Assembly: GCA_006503475.1 (NCBI GenBank) | Contig: RSEH01000058.1 | Location: forward strand, 1 to 64,000 | From: Stentor roeselii | Lineage: Eukaryota; Ciliophora; Heterotrichea; Heterotrichida; Stentoridae | DNA length: 64,000 nt | Reading direction: 5' to 3' | In this document: positions 1 to 10,833 of the stretch, in pieces | Position numbering within the stretch: position 1 is the first letter of the stretch | Layout of the letters: every line of letters starts with the position of its first letter | Made by a program: the position numbers and the translations under genes | Notes under the pieces: model-generated | The model's input: the letters and a program-made list of their open reading frames with translations, nothing else | What the model was told of the DNA's origin: nothing | Database searches by the model: none

Positions 1-459
1 TTTGAGTTAAAACAACGACTTGTCTATGACATGATCACTGAAGAGCCACCTTTCTCTGAATTGTTTAAATCTCAAAAGTTTTTAGAAACTCTTCAAATCA
101 TTCGAGGATCTTGGATCAATATTTCTTTACTTGAAAAAATAGCAAAAGAATTTTCAAGGAAAATCTCTGAAAATCCTGTAAACATTAAAAATTGCTTAAA
201 AAAACTTATTTCTGGAAAAAATGAAATTGGAGTTAACTTGATTGAAAATCTTCGAAAAACTGTTATGGAAAGTTTTAATAAATTCAAAAAAATTGTCAAT
301 AAAATTATTGGTACTTCAAAAAAGTACTTAAAAAAGAAAGAAAAGGAAAATACACTGAGCTTTTGGAATTCTAGTTTCAAACTAGATTCATTTGAGGACT
401 TAGAAATTCTAGATGATGCCAAGAATGGTTTGATAATAGTTAGACATACTAAAATTTAG
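1..459 (+). CDS. partial ORF of unknown function (copy 1 of a duplicated unit)
   Basis: The frame is open from the first base of the window to a TAG at 459, so this is the 3' part of a gene that starts further left. The product is lysine-rich and mostly helical in character, with no domain I recognise. Its first 35 or so codons (around LKQRLVYDMITEE and LETLQIIRGSW) recur in a broken copy at 8,150-8,600. The first in-frame ATG is at 31, but the repeat begins upstream of it, so 31 is probably not the true start. It may itself be a decaying family member, and I cannot tell whether it is expressed. Confidence 0.5.
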   Translation, partial: FELKQRLVYDMITEEPPFSELFKSQKFLETLQIIRGSWINISLLEKIAKEFSRKISENPVNIKNCLKKLISGKNEIGVNLIENLRKTVMESFNKFKKIVNKIIGTSKKYLKKKEKENTLSFWNSSFKLDSFEDLEILDDAKNGLIIVRHTKI

Positions 460-779
460 TTAGATATCTAAAAATCCTATAATATGAAAAATTTAAGTTG
501 TCTTTAATCTTGTATTCCATTTCTGCTCAGTTTTTAGAATAATTGGTCAACCAATTCAATCAAAATGAGCCGTTTTCAATAATAGATTTCGAAAGGGACC
601 TTAAGAGTGATAAAATTCTACGGATTGCGATGATGGTCAAATATTAATTGGTAAATTCCTTCAATGTCTTGAGGAAAACTATTTAGTATTAACCCAAATT
701 CAACAACTTGCTTTGAATGATTTAATGATACAATGAATTGTAAAAATAATGAATTGAAACAAAAAAAAATGTTTTCAGA
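460..779. other. spacer without recognisable gene
   Basis: AT-rich sequence with stops in all frames. I see no RNA gene, repeat or convincing coding segment. Confidence 0.5.
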
Positions 780-2330
780 TTGAATGTGAAGACGAATCAG
801 AGAAGTACCTTAAGATCTTCCTAAAGTGTCCAGAGCCAGGTGCATGTAAAGATTATGATAAAAATGAAATAAAAACAAAAGAAAATTAAGAAAATATTCA
901 ACACAACCTGCAGTGATGGATACAAAGGAAAAATGTGTCATTCATGAAATCCTAAATACACGAAAACATTTCTTCATACCTGCGCAGAATGTCCAACAGA
1001 TTAGTGAACATCAAAATCACTCTAGTAATAATCTTCTTGGTGGCAATCATCACTTACTATCTGATAACAAAACCCTAACCGTCTGTTTCGACCCAGCAAA
1101 AATCAACTCATTAGGTTAAAATCTTCATAAAATACATCAAAGTGATTTACCTTTACCTTCAATATCGTATCAGCTGGCCAAAGATATAAAGAAATAATTG
1201 ACAGCAAAAACAGCGAAAAAGCAAACTCCTTAAAATTTTACTACTTCTCTACAAAATCCCTTTTTAACCCAGAAAATAACAAAAACGATAAATTTTTTTA
1301 CAGGGTTATTTCATGGTTTATCTTCCAGTCATAAGCCTGATCTTCTCTACAATTTTCATCATTTTATCAATTTTTTCACTAAAAAGGAAAAAATTTTGAA
1401 ACACTACAAAAGTATCACAACCATGGTTCCCTTTTTCTTGACCTACCCTTATGTCCTCAGGTATTCCTTATCGCCCATTGCTTGAGAGTCACTCGAACAT
1501 TGCAGGTCTTCATGTTTCCAATAGCTTAATGAAACAATCCTACCCTTCTTACCTCATCAAAATTGCGATATCTGGTGCTCTGAATATTTCCATAGACAAA
1601 AAGGCTGTTTGCTCCTTTCATTTGTTTGTTCATCTGGGGAATACTAGTTCCAGGGTTAATTTCTTGCAGTTGTTTAGAAATCCAAGAAATTTACATGTAA
1701 GATTAAATATCGATATGGCTTTTGTTTAGCAGGTATCTGCGGAAAGGTATTTCTGGAAATTCGTGATCATTGGTGAGAAGTTCATATTAGTTGTTTTGAC
1801 TGTCATCATGCAAAGTGACTATGACCCAACTATTCAAACGCTGTTGTTGATTACTTCTTTGATAGTTTTTTAGTGCTTCATGTGCAGGTTAATCCTTATA
1901 TCATAAAAGAACTGATTAACTTGGAACTATTATTATCACTCTCTGCTATTATCAAGATTTTACCTGAGATTATTGCGAATGAAAGCTGTAAGTCTAATAA
2001 AGATTGACTTGTTGTAATTTTGAGTATTGTTGTTATTTTCATAATGTTTCTTTATATTTTTGGTTATGCTCTGGAAAAATGTGAGGAAATTGGTTGATAA
2101 GTATGAGCTTTTGAAGAGGTTTTAAATATAGTGACAGGATTGACCAGCAGAAGTTGAAGGAGTTTGAAAAAGTTTATTATTTGTATTCTGAGCAAATGCA
2201 GACTGTTTATAATAAGATTAAGGATTGGAAAAAGTGATTTTGTTCAAGATTTTAATAAGACTACTACTGAACTATGAGGGAGATTGTTTAGGCTGAATAC
2301 AATGATTAATTTTAAAGTAGACAAAGAAAC
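780..2330 (+). pseudogene. decayed cysteine-rich (EGF/furin-like) multi-pass membrane protein gene, 3' part
   Basis: Fragments in changing frames read like the end of a large ciliate surface protein. In order: a Cys-rich piece with CSDGYKGKMCHS near 905; a hydrophobic helix near 1,010-1,075 (IFLVAIITYYL); a segment near 1,120-1,190 ending in YLQYRISWPK, which resembles the loop before the transmembrane bundle of these proteins; hydrophobic stretches near 1,750-1,880 (FVIIGEKFILVVLTVIMQ) and 1,900-2,080 (an INLELLLSLSAIIK-like helix); and a charged tail near 2,130-2,240 (DQQKLKEFEKVYYLYS). Several stops and frame changes separate the pieces, so no intact product is possible by eye. Known: ciliates have large families of such Cys-rich transmembrane proteins. 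Inference: this is a dead member of one. Confidence 0.55.
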
Positions 2331-4179
2331 TCTGATAAAATTTATCAAGATTAAATATTTACCATTTATTTAGAAATTCAAACATATATTATCGGGGAAC
2401 ACGCTAAGAAAAGTGGCTTGTGCTGAAAGTATTTAAGAGTATTATCCTAGATATCTACAATAATTTACAAAACTGGTCTAAAGACTATTAGTTTAACTAA
2501 TAGTATAGAAATTCCTATTGAAACTAATAAAAATTAATAGAATTATCCTCTGCCATAAAAATTTTCCAAGCTGATAGGTTTTCAGAGTAGTAATCTTTGT
2601 ATTCACAGAACTTTAAACAAGATGCATGAAAATTAAAATTCTTAACTTGCTACAAGAAAAGTCCTGTTGAAAAAGGGTTTAATAAAATTTTCACTACAAG
2701 GTTAGTCCCAATTTTCGAATTCTATTAAATCTTGTAAATTCAAATTTTTTTTATTAAAAAATAATCAGTTTTAGATTTGGTTAAATATAGCTGAAGTTCT
2801 TTAATTAGAAGAGAATAAATTATTAAAACAATGTGACTTTTGTTGTTTTGTTGTCTTAGACTTGTCTTTAAATAACAATCTTGTCCTATCCTATAGCTAA
2901 ATTCGTATTAATCACAAGATTTCGCCGTTCTTGATAGATTAAGCAATATGTATATCTTTTCATTATGCAATAGATATTCCTGAGAGAATTTGATTTAAAG
3001 ATTAATTTTAAATTTTATCATCTGACAAATATACAATTACTGCTGTTTGAGAAATAATTTCTTGGTTATTTAAACTGTTCATCGAATATTATGATCGATA
3101 TTTTAGAAGTCCTTTATATTTTTTATATAGAGATGGAAATATATATTATGTAGAGAATCTATGTTTTTTGAGAAAATTTCTAACGATGTTAATTATCATT
3201 TAAAACTTTTCTAACATATCCAAGCCTTTAACTTGTATTTGTCTTTTTTTTCATATAGTTTACTAAACATAGTTATTTAGACTGTAAATATGAATAATTT
3301 TCAATCAGACTTAGATTTGAAGTTGCAACTCTTATTTTTATTCGGATTTTATTAAGGCAGATGAACTCTTTAGAGTTTATCAATTATATCTAATTTCTAG
3401 TAGATCTTAATTTTTTAAAGATATTTGTTCAAGTAATTGTGAAAAATAGTTATCGACAATTTATTAATTAGTAATTAGGTGAATGCATAATAATTTAGAT
3501 GAATGATTATTTTTTAAATAATTTATATATTAATTAAATAAAATATTTCCTACCCTTGAGTTATTAAGAACTGGAAGAAAATTTATCTTTTCAATCTAAT
3601 TAATTCTCGATTTTCTATAAAAATACTTTTATTAATACACTAGTTAATATTTCTAATCTGTTCTGCTTGTTTTTATGATAATTGCAACAATAATAACAAT
3701 AAGTCTTGTAAATTCAAATGAAAAATGTAGGCTTGCGGCCTTTAAGTCTTTTACAAGTTCATCTGATTCAAGATTTTTGAGAATTTTGATGAATCAAATG
3801 AAATCAAGAAATATAAATGATTAATACCAAGTACATGAAGTTTAGGGAAGTGATTCTTAAGTAATATAATTGAATAAAAGAATTAATTTTCAAAAGTCTT
3901 ACATTTGAATCTAATAGTCCAGTTTAAGAATTGATTTAGTTAAAAAAAAAACTTGAATAGATAAAATTTTTATAAGCAATGGTATTGAAAATTTTATTGT
4001 ATAAAGTTTAATTAGATGCTTGAGATATCTAGTATATATTTTTATTTAAGAGATTTTTTGTGAATTTGTAATATTCAGGATTATATTAAATTAAAGATTC
4101 TGGTTATAATATTGATACTATATTTCAACTGGCAATTAACAATATTTTTTCAAATATTATCAGGTTTAAGTAATTTTTT
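2331..4179. other. AT-rich gene-free stretch
   Basis: About 1.8 kb of extremely AT-rich DNA with stops in every frame. By synteny with 8.15-12.6 kb this is where the body of a WD40 gene copy would lie, but I see no convincing remnant of it. A short phrase (cttgtaaattcaaat) occurs twice, near 2,726 and 3,705. I found no RNA gene. Confidence 0.45.
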
Positions 4180-4440
4180 AATTAACACCCTAACACCCTG
4201 GGTTCTTCAAATATTTAAAACTTTATTATCGTTTAACAAAAATTCTTTGATAACTAATCCATATCAAAGATCATTGCTTTTTTAATCATTTATTCAAATG
4301 ATGACTAATCTTTACTTGACATGAACACTAATATTTGAGCTTTCTAACTTCAGATTATTCTCAATCATTATAATTAACTTTATATTCACTTGGATTTAAT
4401 CGTGTATTATTACAAAAAATACCTAAAACATAAAGTTCAC
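4180..4440 (-). pseudogene. remnant of the 5' end of a WD40 gene (copy of the 8.7-10.7 kb gene)
   Basis: The stretch resembles the start of the intact minus-strand WD40 gene at 10,500-10,720. Shared phrases include gagctttctaacttcagatt (4,338) against gaagctttccaacttcagatt (10,629), and a run beginning gcttttttaatcat (4,277) against gcttttttatatgat. It lies divergently upstream of the gene at 4,492, just as the intact WD40 gene lies divergently upstream of the homologous gene at 10,834. I see only the 5' portion, with no open reading frame left. Confidence 0.45.
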
Positions 4441-4491
4441 TTTCAAATAAGCCTATTATAATTTCAAGATTATAATTATATAATAATAAAT

Positions 4492-5375
4492 ATGCCATTT
4501 AGAGCAGAGAGTAAAAATTCTGATTCTACAAATGATGATTTTTCAAAATTCTTTATCGAGAAGTTGTTTGTTGGAATTGAAAAGAGTCAAATTAAATTAG
4601 ATAAAATCAAGAATTTATGTTACTCTGAGGTTGAGAGTTCAAAATCAAATTCGAAAAAATGATTCAAACTAAGTCAAAAAATTTCAATGATGTTTATGTT
4701 TTTGCTATCAATTTGGCATTTTCGGTGGTAATCATGTATAATAAAATGATTGTTTTACTTAAAAATTTGATCAGACAGGCACTCTATGAAAGGAAAAATA
4801 TTTTGGGTCTTTACTCTTATTATGAAAATCAAAGTATTTTTATTCTTGATGATCAAACCAAAATCAAACGTGGCACTCTTATAAATAAAGATATAAAATC
4901 TAACGAACTTATCGATAATTATTTAAATAAGTTAAATCTCCATATAACTAAAGAAGAAAGAAAATATGTAAAACCTTACCCTTTTGATATTTATATGCAT
5001 AAAGAAACTAACACTGATCGATCTATTTATGATAATGAAACAAAATCCTCAACTCAAGCTACTCAAAACATGCCCTTGAAATTAGAAAATAAGAATAAAA
5101 TCCCAGTGAAAGCCCAAAGTATAAGTTTTAACAAAGTAAATCAAAATAAATTCACAGTAATCAGAAATAAAGAATCAGTTCGTAACAAAGAAAATCACTC
5201 AAGAATTCCAGATGCATTCCTAACTGAATCCACATCTATTAAAAGATTGATCGAATCAAGTAATTTAAAAGGACGGAAAACTGAATTTATTGTAAATATA
5301 TCTGATTTTAAAAACAATCAAGAATTCGATGCATCGAATAGTATAAGTTCCAAATCTTTGAAAAAATTAGGATAA
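4492..5375 (+). pseudogene. shorter, frame-broken copy of the 594-aa gene at 10,834
   Basis: Reading begins at the ATG at 4,492 (MPFRAESKNSDSTNDD), which matches the start of the gene at 10,834 (QFRAVTTISNSTNINF). It meets TGA at 4,660 directly after an A6 run. One base back the frame is open again from 4,659 to TAA at 5,375 for 238 codons, and the homology continues there (LDDQTKIKRGTLINKD against LDNQTRIKHISLINKA). One extra A in the run would restore a single frame. The product would be about 290 aa and lacks most of the C-terminal half of the 594-aa relative. Alternatives are an assembly indel, ribosomal slippage or a recent pseudogene. Function unknown. Confidence 0.55.
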
Positions 5376-8149
5376 TCTTTTAAATATTGACACCCTTCTT
5401 TTATATATGCTGGAATTCCCTTTACTTAGAAAGCTAAAGATAGATCCTACAGCATAATAATTAAATTGATTTCCTCAGTTAGACCAAAAATTAAACCTCT
5501 AAATATTAAATCTTAATTTTAAAGAAAATCTCTCAGATCCTTTATCTCTGGTCGAAAAAACTCACCAACTGTATATTTTAGAATGATGCTAATGTAATAT
5601 TTATAATAAGAATAATTTCATATAAAAAAAACTTCTAAAGCCCCTCCTTTGATAAAAATAAGGTATTTATATTTGACCATTATTGAAACTATCTCATTAT
5701 GCTGGACATACTAAAATAATCATAACAATTCTAAGTTCAAAATCATAAAAATTTCGAACCAAGACCAACCTTGACCCGACAGGAAAAGAAAAGCTCAGCG
5801 AATTAAATCAAAGTTACGCATTCAATAAAACTCGATGAACACAACTGAGCACTCTGCGATAACTGTAATACTATATAAAAAAAAACTGAAAAACTAAGGT
5901 GAATTACTGGCCGAGTTACTTTATCTGGGTTTTAAAGCGATTTTAATACAATTTTACTACTCAAGTTACGGCAAAATCGTAGATGCAGTCCTCTTAGAAA
6001 CTCAATCAATCTAACAACGAATGATATGAAGGAAATTTTTATCAGCCATTTCATCAACGCTCAAGTAGAGTACTACGTGAGTTACTTCAAAAGAAAGGTT
6101 CTTATCTTGAAATAGATGGTAATGTCATTAAAAAACTTACAGGCTTCAAGTCTGAGAACAAAGATATCATTTAGAAGATTGGAACCTTGAGGAGAGTACC
6201 TTCATTATATTGTTTTTAAAGAAAGAAAGGCCTCATGAAAGTAAAGGACCAGATATCTCCGGACAAGGAAGTTTTAAATAAAAATTAATATATGTCCAGG
6301 CAAGTGTTTACAACAGAGACCCGATAATCGAATCCTTGTTGACTACATATCATCAATCTTAGTGAAAAGTTTTATTTTTTAATGAAATCATTTCTCTCTA
6401 TCACTTCACTCAATAAGGTCCATCGGAAATTCGCAGAATTTCTCAACTATTTGAAAAACAAGAGCTAAAAAAGTGGGCAATTTACTTGAGGACTTCACTG
6501 GGCTCGCTTCAATTGATTCAAACTAATCCTGAATTATTTAATACTAAAAGCTTTTAGAGTGCTCAGGTGAGCTGAGAGTCATTAGACAGAGACCACCACC
6601 AAACAACCACTTTTTCACTCAGACCAAATTTCAAAACTATCTGAAATATATAGAAAAGTAATTTCTGATATAATTCGGAAGATTTTTGCAGTAAGATTTT
6701 TTTTCACATAAAAATTTTTATATCGAATTCCATTTACTGTGCTCCCATCATATACCAGAGAATACCGCACAAAATTTTTGATATTCAGGCCATAATTATG
6801 AGGCGGAACATTGCTAGGATTTCCAAGCGGCTTTAATTTTAACTAATTTGCAACCACCATTAAGTAGCACTTGGTAAACGACTCTTATAAGGAGAATTAG
6901 TATAGTTTAATAATATAAGGACCTAAATCACTCAAGAAAAAGTAAAATAATTATGTATAGTGCTAAAATAAACCATCCTTATGTATACATACGCAAAAAT
7001 TTAAGCATTTGCATTTAGAATTAGATTTTTTCGAATTCTGATAAATGTATCTTAAGGTAAATTCTCATTAATTGAAAAAAAATCTCTATAATTTGAAATC
7101 TATCTTTTATCATAATAAAAGTAATGAATAAACTTTACCATACCCTATTTTTATGCCAATACATTACTTAAGACGGTTTTTTATCAATTCACATTATTAT
7201 ATTTATTTTAAATAGGATCTTAGTTCTTGAACTGTCGATTTTTCCAAAATATTTACCATTTATTTTTACCGAGTTTCGGTTTCTCATTATAGGTTGAATT
7301 ATTTCGATTAAAATATCTTGCAATAAAATATCTTTAATAAATTTAGATAAAAGCTCTTCAAGAGATTCTTGCTCTTGAGCAAAAGAGTAACTTTACTAGT
7401 TATTCAAATTCATTTCTCAAAGTCTTTGATTCATTTTTTTTCACGAGCGGAACTCGTTCTCTGACTGAGAAACCACATGTTTCTTCATGAAATCATCGAG
7501 GAAAGACTATTGCATAATATTTATATAAGTTTCTCCTTAATGAAAACTCCTTATAAAAGTCAGAAAATTGTCGCCATGAAACGAGTTTATCAATGATTAG
7601 GCAGACATTGAGAACACGAAGGTTGAGCAGTAATAACTAGACCTAATAACGAAATGAATTGGGTTTTGGGAGGACGGTAAATGAAAATCGATATAAAATT
7701 TTTGATCTTGAGAAAGAATCTAACTGTAAAATTTACTTTTTCACGTCAAAACTATCTTTCTATATTTTTAGATAATTTGAAATTTTGGTCTGGGTCAAAA
7801 AGTTATTGTGACGTTGGGGTGGGGGTGTTATAGGCGCCTCACAGCTGTATTCAACTTTCAGTACATATTTGCATTGGACCAAATGCAGTGGGACTTTACT
7901 TTTATTATTAATATTTTAGTTGAAAATCGAAAAGATAGCTGATAAACTCAAGAAGCTCAAATTATTTTGAATTATTCTTTCAACCTTTCGGTTGAAAGGG
8001 TTGATTTATTTCAAAGTTCAAAAATCAGTTGCATTAAATTTTACTGTTTTTTAAGCCTGTTTTTAATAATAAACTATGTTTAAAGCATTTCTAGATACTT
8101 TAAGTTTAAAATAATCAGATATTTGTAAGTTTTTCCTTGTGTCCAGGTA
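5376..8149. other. gene-poor stretch with unidentified coding-like scraps
   Basis: Nearly 2.8 kb without an intact gene. Between about 5,990 and 6,300 base composition is less AT-rich and a frame reads as protein for some 45 codons (around KEIFISHFINAQVEYYVSYF), then breaks; I do not recognise it. Near 7,815 there is an isolated G-rich patch (ggggtgggggtg). I see no tRNA, intact transposase or terminal repeats. Confidence 0.4.
7977..7998. repeat. short perfect hairpin
   Basis: A 9-bp perfect stem (ctttcaacc / ggttgaaag) closes a 4-nt loop (tttc). No gene boundary lies close by, so a terminator role cannot be argued; it may be chance or a remnant of a small element. Confidence 0.4.
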
Positions 8150-8600
8150 TCACCGAAGTGGTTATCGAAACTGATATCGCGAAAAGTGAAAGATTTTATG
8201 AGTAGAAAACTTATCTGAACTTAAACGATCAATATTCAATCAACTCTGAGTTAAAACAGCGGCTTGTCTATGAGATGATCACTAAAGAGTCGCTATTATC
8301 TAAATCCTTTAAATCTCAAAAACGTTTAGAAACTCTTCGCATCATTCGAGGAACTTGGAAAATCATTTTTTAGTAAAAAACTAATGAAAAAATTTTCAAA
8401 TATTAAAGGTGCTCAAAAAGCTTTTTTGGGTAAAATAAAATTTCTTAAATAAATTAAACACTAAGTAATTAGCAGCTGTGAATCTAAAAAATTTTAGATA
8501 CTTATAGATTAAATATTCAATTCTAGTAAAAAGGAATTAAAGAAAGAGAAAAAATTTTTGGAATCGATGGATAGTTCTTTATTCTGTTAAAGAACTGGAG
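8150..8600 (+). pseudogene. broken copy of the ORF at 1-459
   Basis: Codons from about 8,150 read GITEVVIETDIAKSERFYE, a stop, then KTYLNLNDQYSINSELKQR and onwards through LVYEMITKE and LETLRIIRGTW to about 8,362, followed by further stops. The second half clearly matches the left-edge ORF, so it also shows what lies upstream of that partial gene. The body beyond 8,370 is decayed. It sits 68 bp before the stop of the minus-strand WD40 gene, an order shared with the copy at the left edge. Confidence 0.6.
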
Positions 8601-8667
8601 GTTGTATATAATTACTAATTTGGAAGCGTTAACTCTTTAAAATACTACTAAAAATCATTATGCTTTA

Positions 8668-10722
8668 TTAATGGAAAATACTCGAGAATAAAAGTGATGA
8701 TAAAATCATACAACTTTTTGGGATTTTTATATTATTTTCAGATGAAAGCGATCTTAAATCTTTGTATTTTTCGAGAAATCTGATCTGAATCGGAATTTTC
8801 ACGTTGACCAGTAGGAATACAGATGATATCTCTTTAAAAATCACAAATTCTTGATAAATTGTATTGAATATTTGATTGCAGTTTAACAAACCGATTTTTA
8901 TAAGTTGTTTGTTAAAAATATTAATCTCTCGATTCAAATCAATGAATAAAAATCCACATTGCATAAATCTGCCTTCAATGATTTCACAATTAATTGAGAA
9001 TATTGTTTTAAAATCAACTAAATTTCGTAATGAAAATTTATTTGGACTTGAATAGGCTAACCTTGTCAAATCCATCGATGCTCTGATGAAATAAATATCA
9101 GCCTCTTCGAAATTAAAGCATCTTTTAACTTGAAGGTTGTAACCATCTAATATATACATATATCCATTATTAGTCCCACATAGAATGTTTCTTCCAGCAA
9201 AAGATAAGCTTAAAATTGGATTCATTAAACTTTTGCAGCAAATAATCATATTTTCTTTTAAATTATATAAATAGATATCTTCAAATCCATAGACTATTTT
9301 CTCGAGTTTTATTGAAATTGCGATACTCGTTTGACGAAATCTTTCCAATATACTTAGATTTAATTTATGAGTATTGATATCGAATATTTTAACTTGACTG
9401 CTAATACCACCAATATACAATAAATCTTTCTTAATTTGAATACAAAAAATTGCACAAGCCACTTTTAATTTATAAAAAAAATTATAAGTAGAGCTATTCC
9501 AAAGTTTTATAGTTTTATCAAAAGAAGCAGATGCAAAAATTTTTGTATGTTCGCAAAATGATATTGATGAGATTTTATCTCTATGAGATTTTATATCCGC
9601 TAAAAGAGTAAAATTTAGGATATCAATAAATTGAATCCAACCATCAAGATGTCCAGTGATCAAAACCATCTTATCCTTATTCAAGGCACAACACGAAATG
9701 TTATCTTTGAACTTATTCTGATTGATGAGCGTTGATATATTTATCTCTACTTTACCTATAAAACCATTTCTGCAAGCAAAAAAAAATCCATGTATTTTCT
9801 CACTGGGGAACACAAATTTTACATCTGAGTAAGTCAGGATTGAATAAATCAGAGTATTTTGTTTAATATCCCATATTTTTATAGAATGATCAGCTGATCC
9901 GCTCAAGAAAAAATTACGGTCTATTGAAAATTTCAAGTCCCAAATCGCAGACTGGTGACCGATAAAGACTTTAACTAGTTTTCGTGATTTAATATTCCAT
10001 AGACATATGGATGAATCAATTGATCCTGAAATGACATAAGTTGATAAATAGTCAATATCGAGTGCTTGAACTTGAGAACGGTGATAATAAAAGCAATGAA
10101 TTTGAATTAATTTTTTTGCATCCCAAAGTCTCACACTTGAATCTAGCCCTCCGCTAATGAATTTTGATCCATTATTAGTAACAACAATTGAACAGATTGA
10201 AGATGCATGATCATAAACAAAAATTTTGAAATTTGAGACGAATTTTTGCTTGATGTATTTATAAAATGTTACATACTTGATAGTAGAATTGTTGAATATA
10301 TTGTTAATTTTAGAGTTTATTTGATTCTTAATGATAATCGGACTTAGCATATCCTTCATAAGAGAATTTCCCAGTTTGTTTTTAGGAATTATATGCAAGG
10401 TGGATTTGGTCGAATTTTTTAAGATTTCGAATATCAGACTAATATCTCTTTTTAAAAAATAGCTTTTGGATGACTTTATCAATTTCAAACAATTGTTTAT
10501 TTGGTTTTCGATATTTTTATTCTTGTTAGCTAACTTGATTTTTTTGATAATATGACATGCAGGCTTTTTTATATGATGCTTTAGTTCGAGTAAAGACAAA
10601 AGATTAAATTGGCATGAACATATATATTTGAAGCTTTCCAACTTCAGATTACTCATAATTATTATAATCGTATTAAACAATTTATTCGAAAACATTTTAG
10701 TTTTTAAGTTTTTCAAAAGCAT
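8668..10722 (-). CDS. WD40-repeat protein, 684 aa
   Basis: A single open frame from ATG at 10,722 to TAA at 8,668. The N-terminal 160 residues are lysine-rich and unmatched. From about residue 165 there are clear WD40 repeats with the GH/D...WD pattern (for example FISGGLDSSVRLWDAKK, YVISGSIDSSICLWNIKS, FFLSGSADHSIKIWDIKQ, IFASASFDKTIKLWNSS). Repeats become degenerate towards the C terminus, consistent with one or two propellers serving as a protein-interaction scaffold. No enzymatic domain is seen. It diverges from the gene at 10,834 with a 111-bp spacer. It is AT-rich but intact, unlike most of its surroundings. The exact WD40 subfamily is not recognised. Confidence 0.85.
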   Translation of the reverse strand: MLLKNLKTKMFSNKLFNTIIIIMSNLKLESFKYICSCQFNLLSLLELKHHIKKPACHIIKKIKLANKNKNIENQINNCLKLIKSSKSYFLKRDISLIFEILKNSTKSTLHIIPKNKLGNSLMKDMLSPIIIKNQINSKINNIFNNSTIKYVTFYKYIKQKFVSNFKIFVYDHASSICSIVVTNNGSKFISGGLDSSVRLWDAKKLIQIHCFYYHRSQVQALDIDYLSTYVISGSIDSSICLWNIKSRKLVKVFIGHQSAIWDLKFSIDRNFFLSGSADHSIKIWDIKQNTLIYSILTYSDVKFVFPSEKIHGFFFACRNGFIGKVEINISTLINQNKFKDNISCCALNKDKMVLITGHLDGWIQFIDILNFTLLADIKSHRDKISSISFCEHTKIFASASFDKTIKLWNSSTYNFFYKLKVACAIFCIQIKKDLLYIGGISSQVKIFDINTHKLNLSILERFRQTSIAISIKLEKIVYGFEDIYLYNLKENMIICCKSLMNPILSLSFAGRNILCGTNNGYMYILDGYNLQVKRCFNFEEADIYFIRASMDLTRLAYSSPNKFSLRNLVDFKTIFSINCEIIEGRFMQCGFLFIDLNREINIFNKQLIKIGLLNCNQIFNTIYQEFVIFKEISSVFLLVNVKIPIQIRFLEKYKDLRSLSSENNIKIPKSCMILSSLLFSSIFH

Positions 10723-10733
10723 TTGCTTAATTC

Positions 10734-10813
10734 ATTATGTTCATCTTCACAAGAACTACAGTAAGTAGTTCAAAGGATTTCCTTTACTAATTATGTTCAT
10801 CTTCACAGGAGCT
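10734..10813. promoter_or_regulatory. direct repeats in a divergent promoter
   Basis: The 111-bp spacer between the WD40 gene and the 594-aa gene carries a 24-bp direct repeat (attatgttcatcttcaca followed by agaact or ggagct) at 10,734-10,757 and 10,790-10,813, spaced 56 bp apart. Position between two divergent starts suggests a regulatory role, but this is inference. Confidence 0.4.
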
Positions 10814-10833
10814 ATGATGAGCTTCAATATAAA

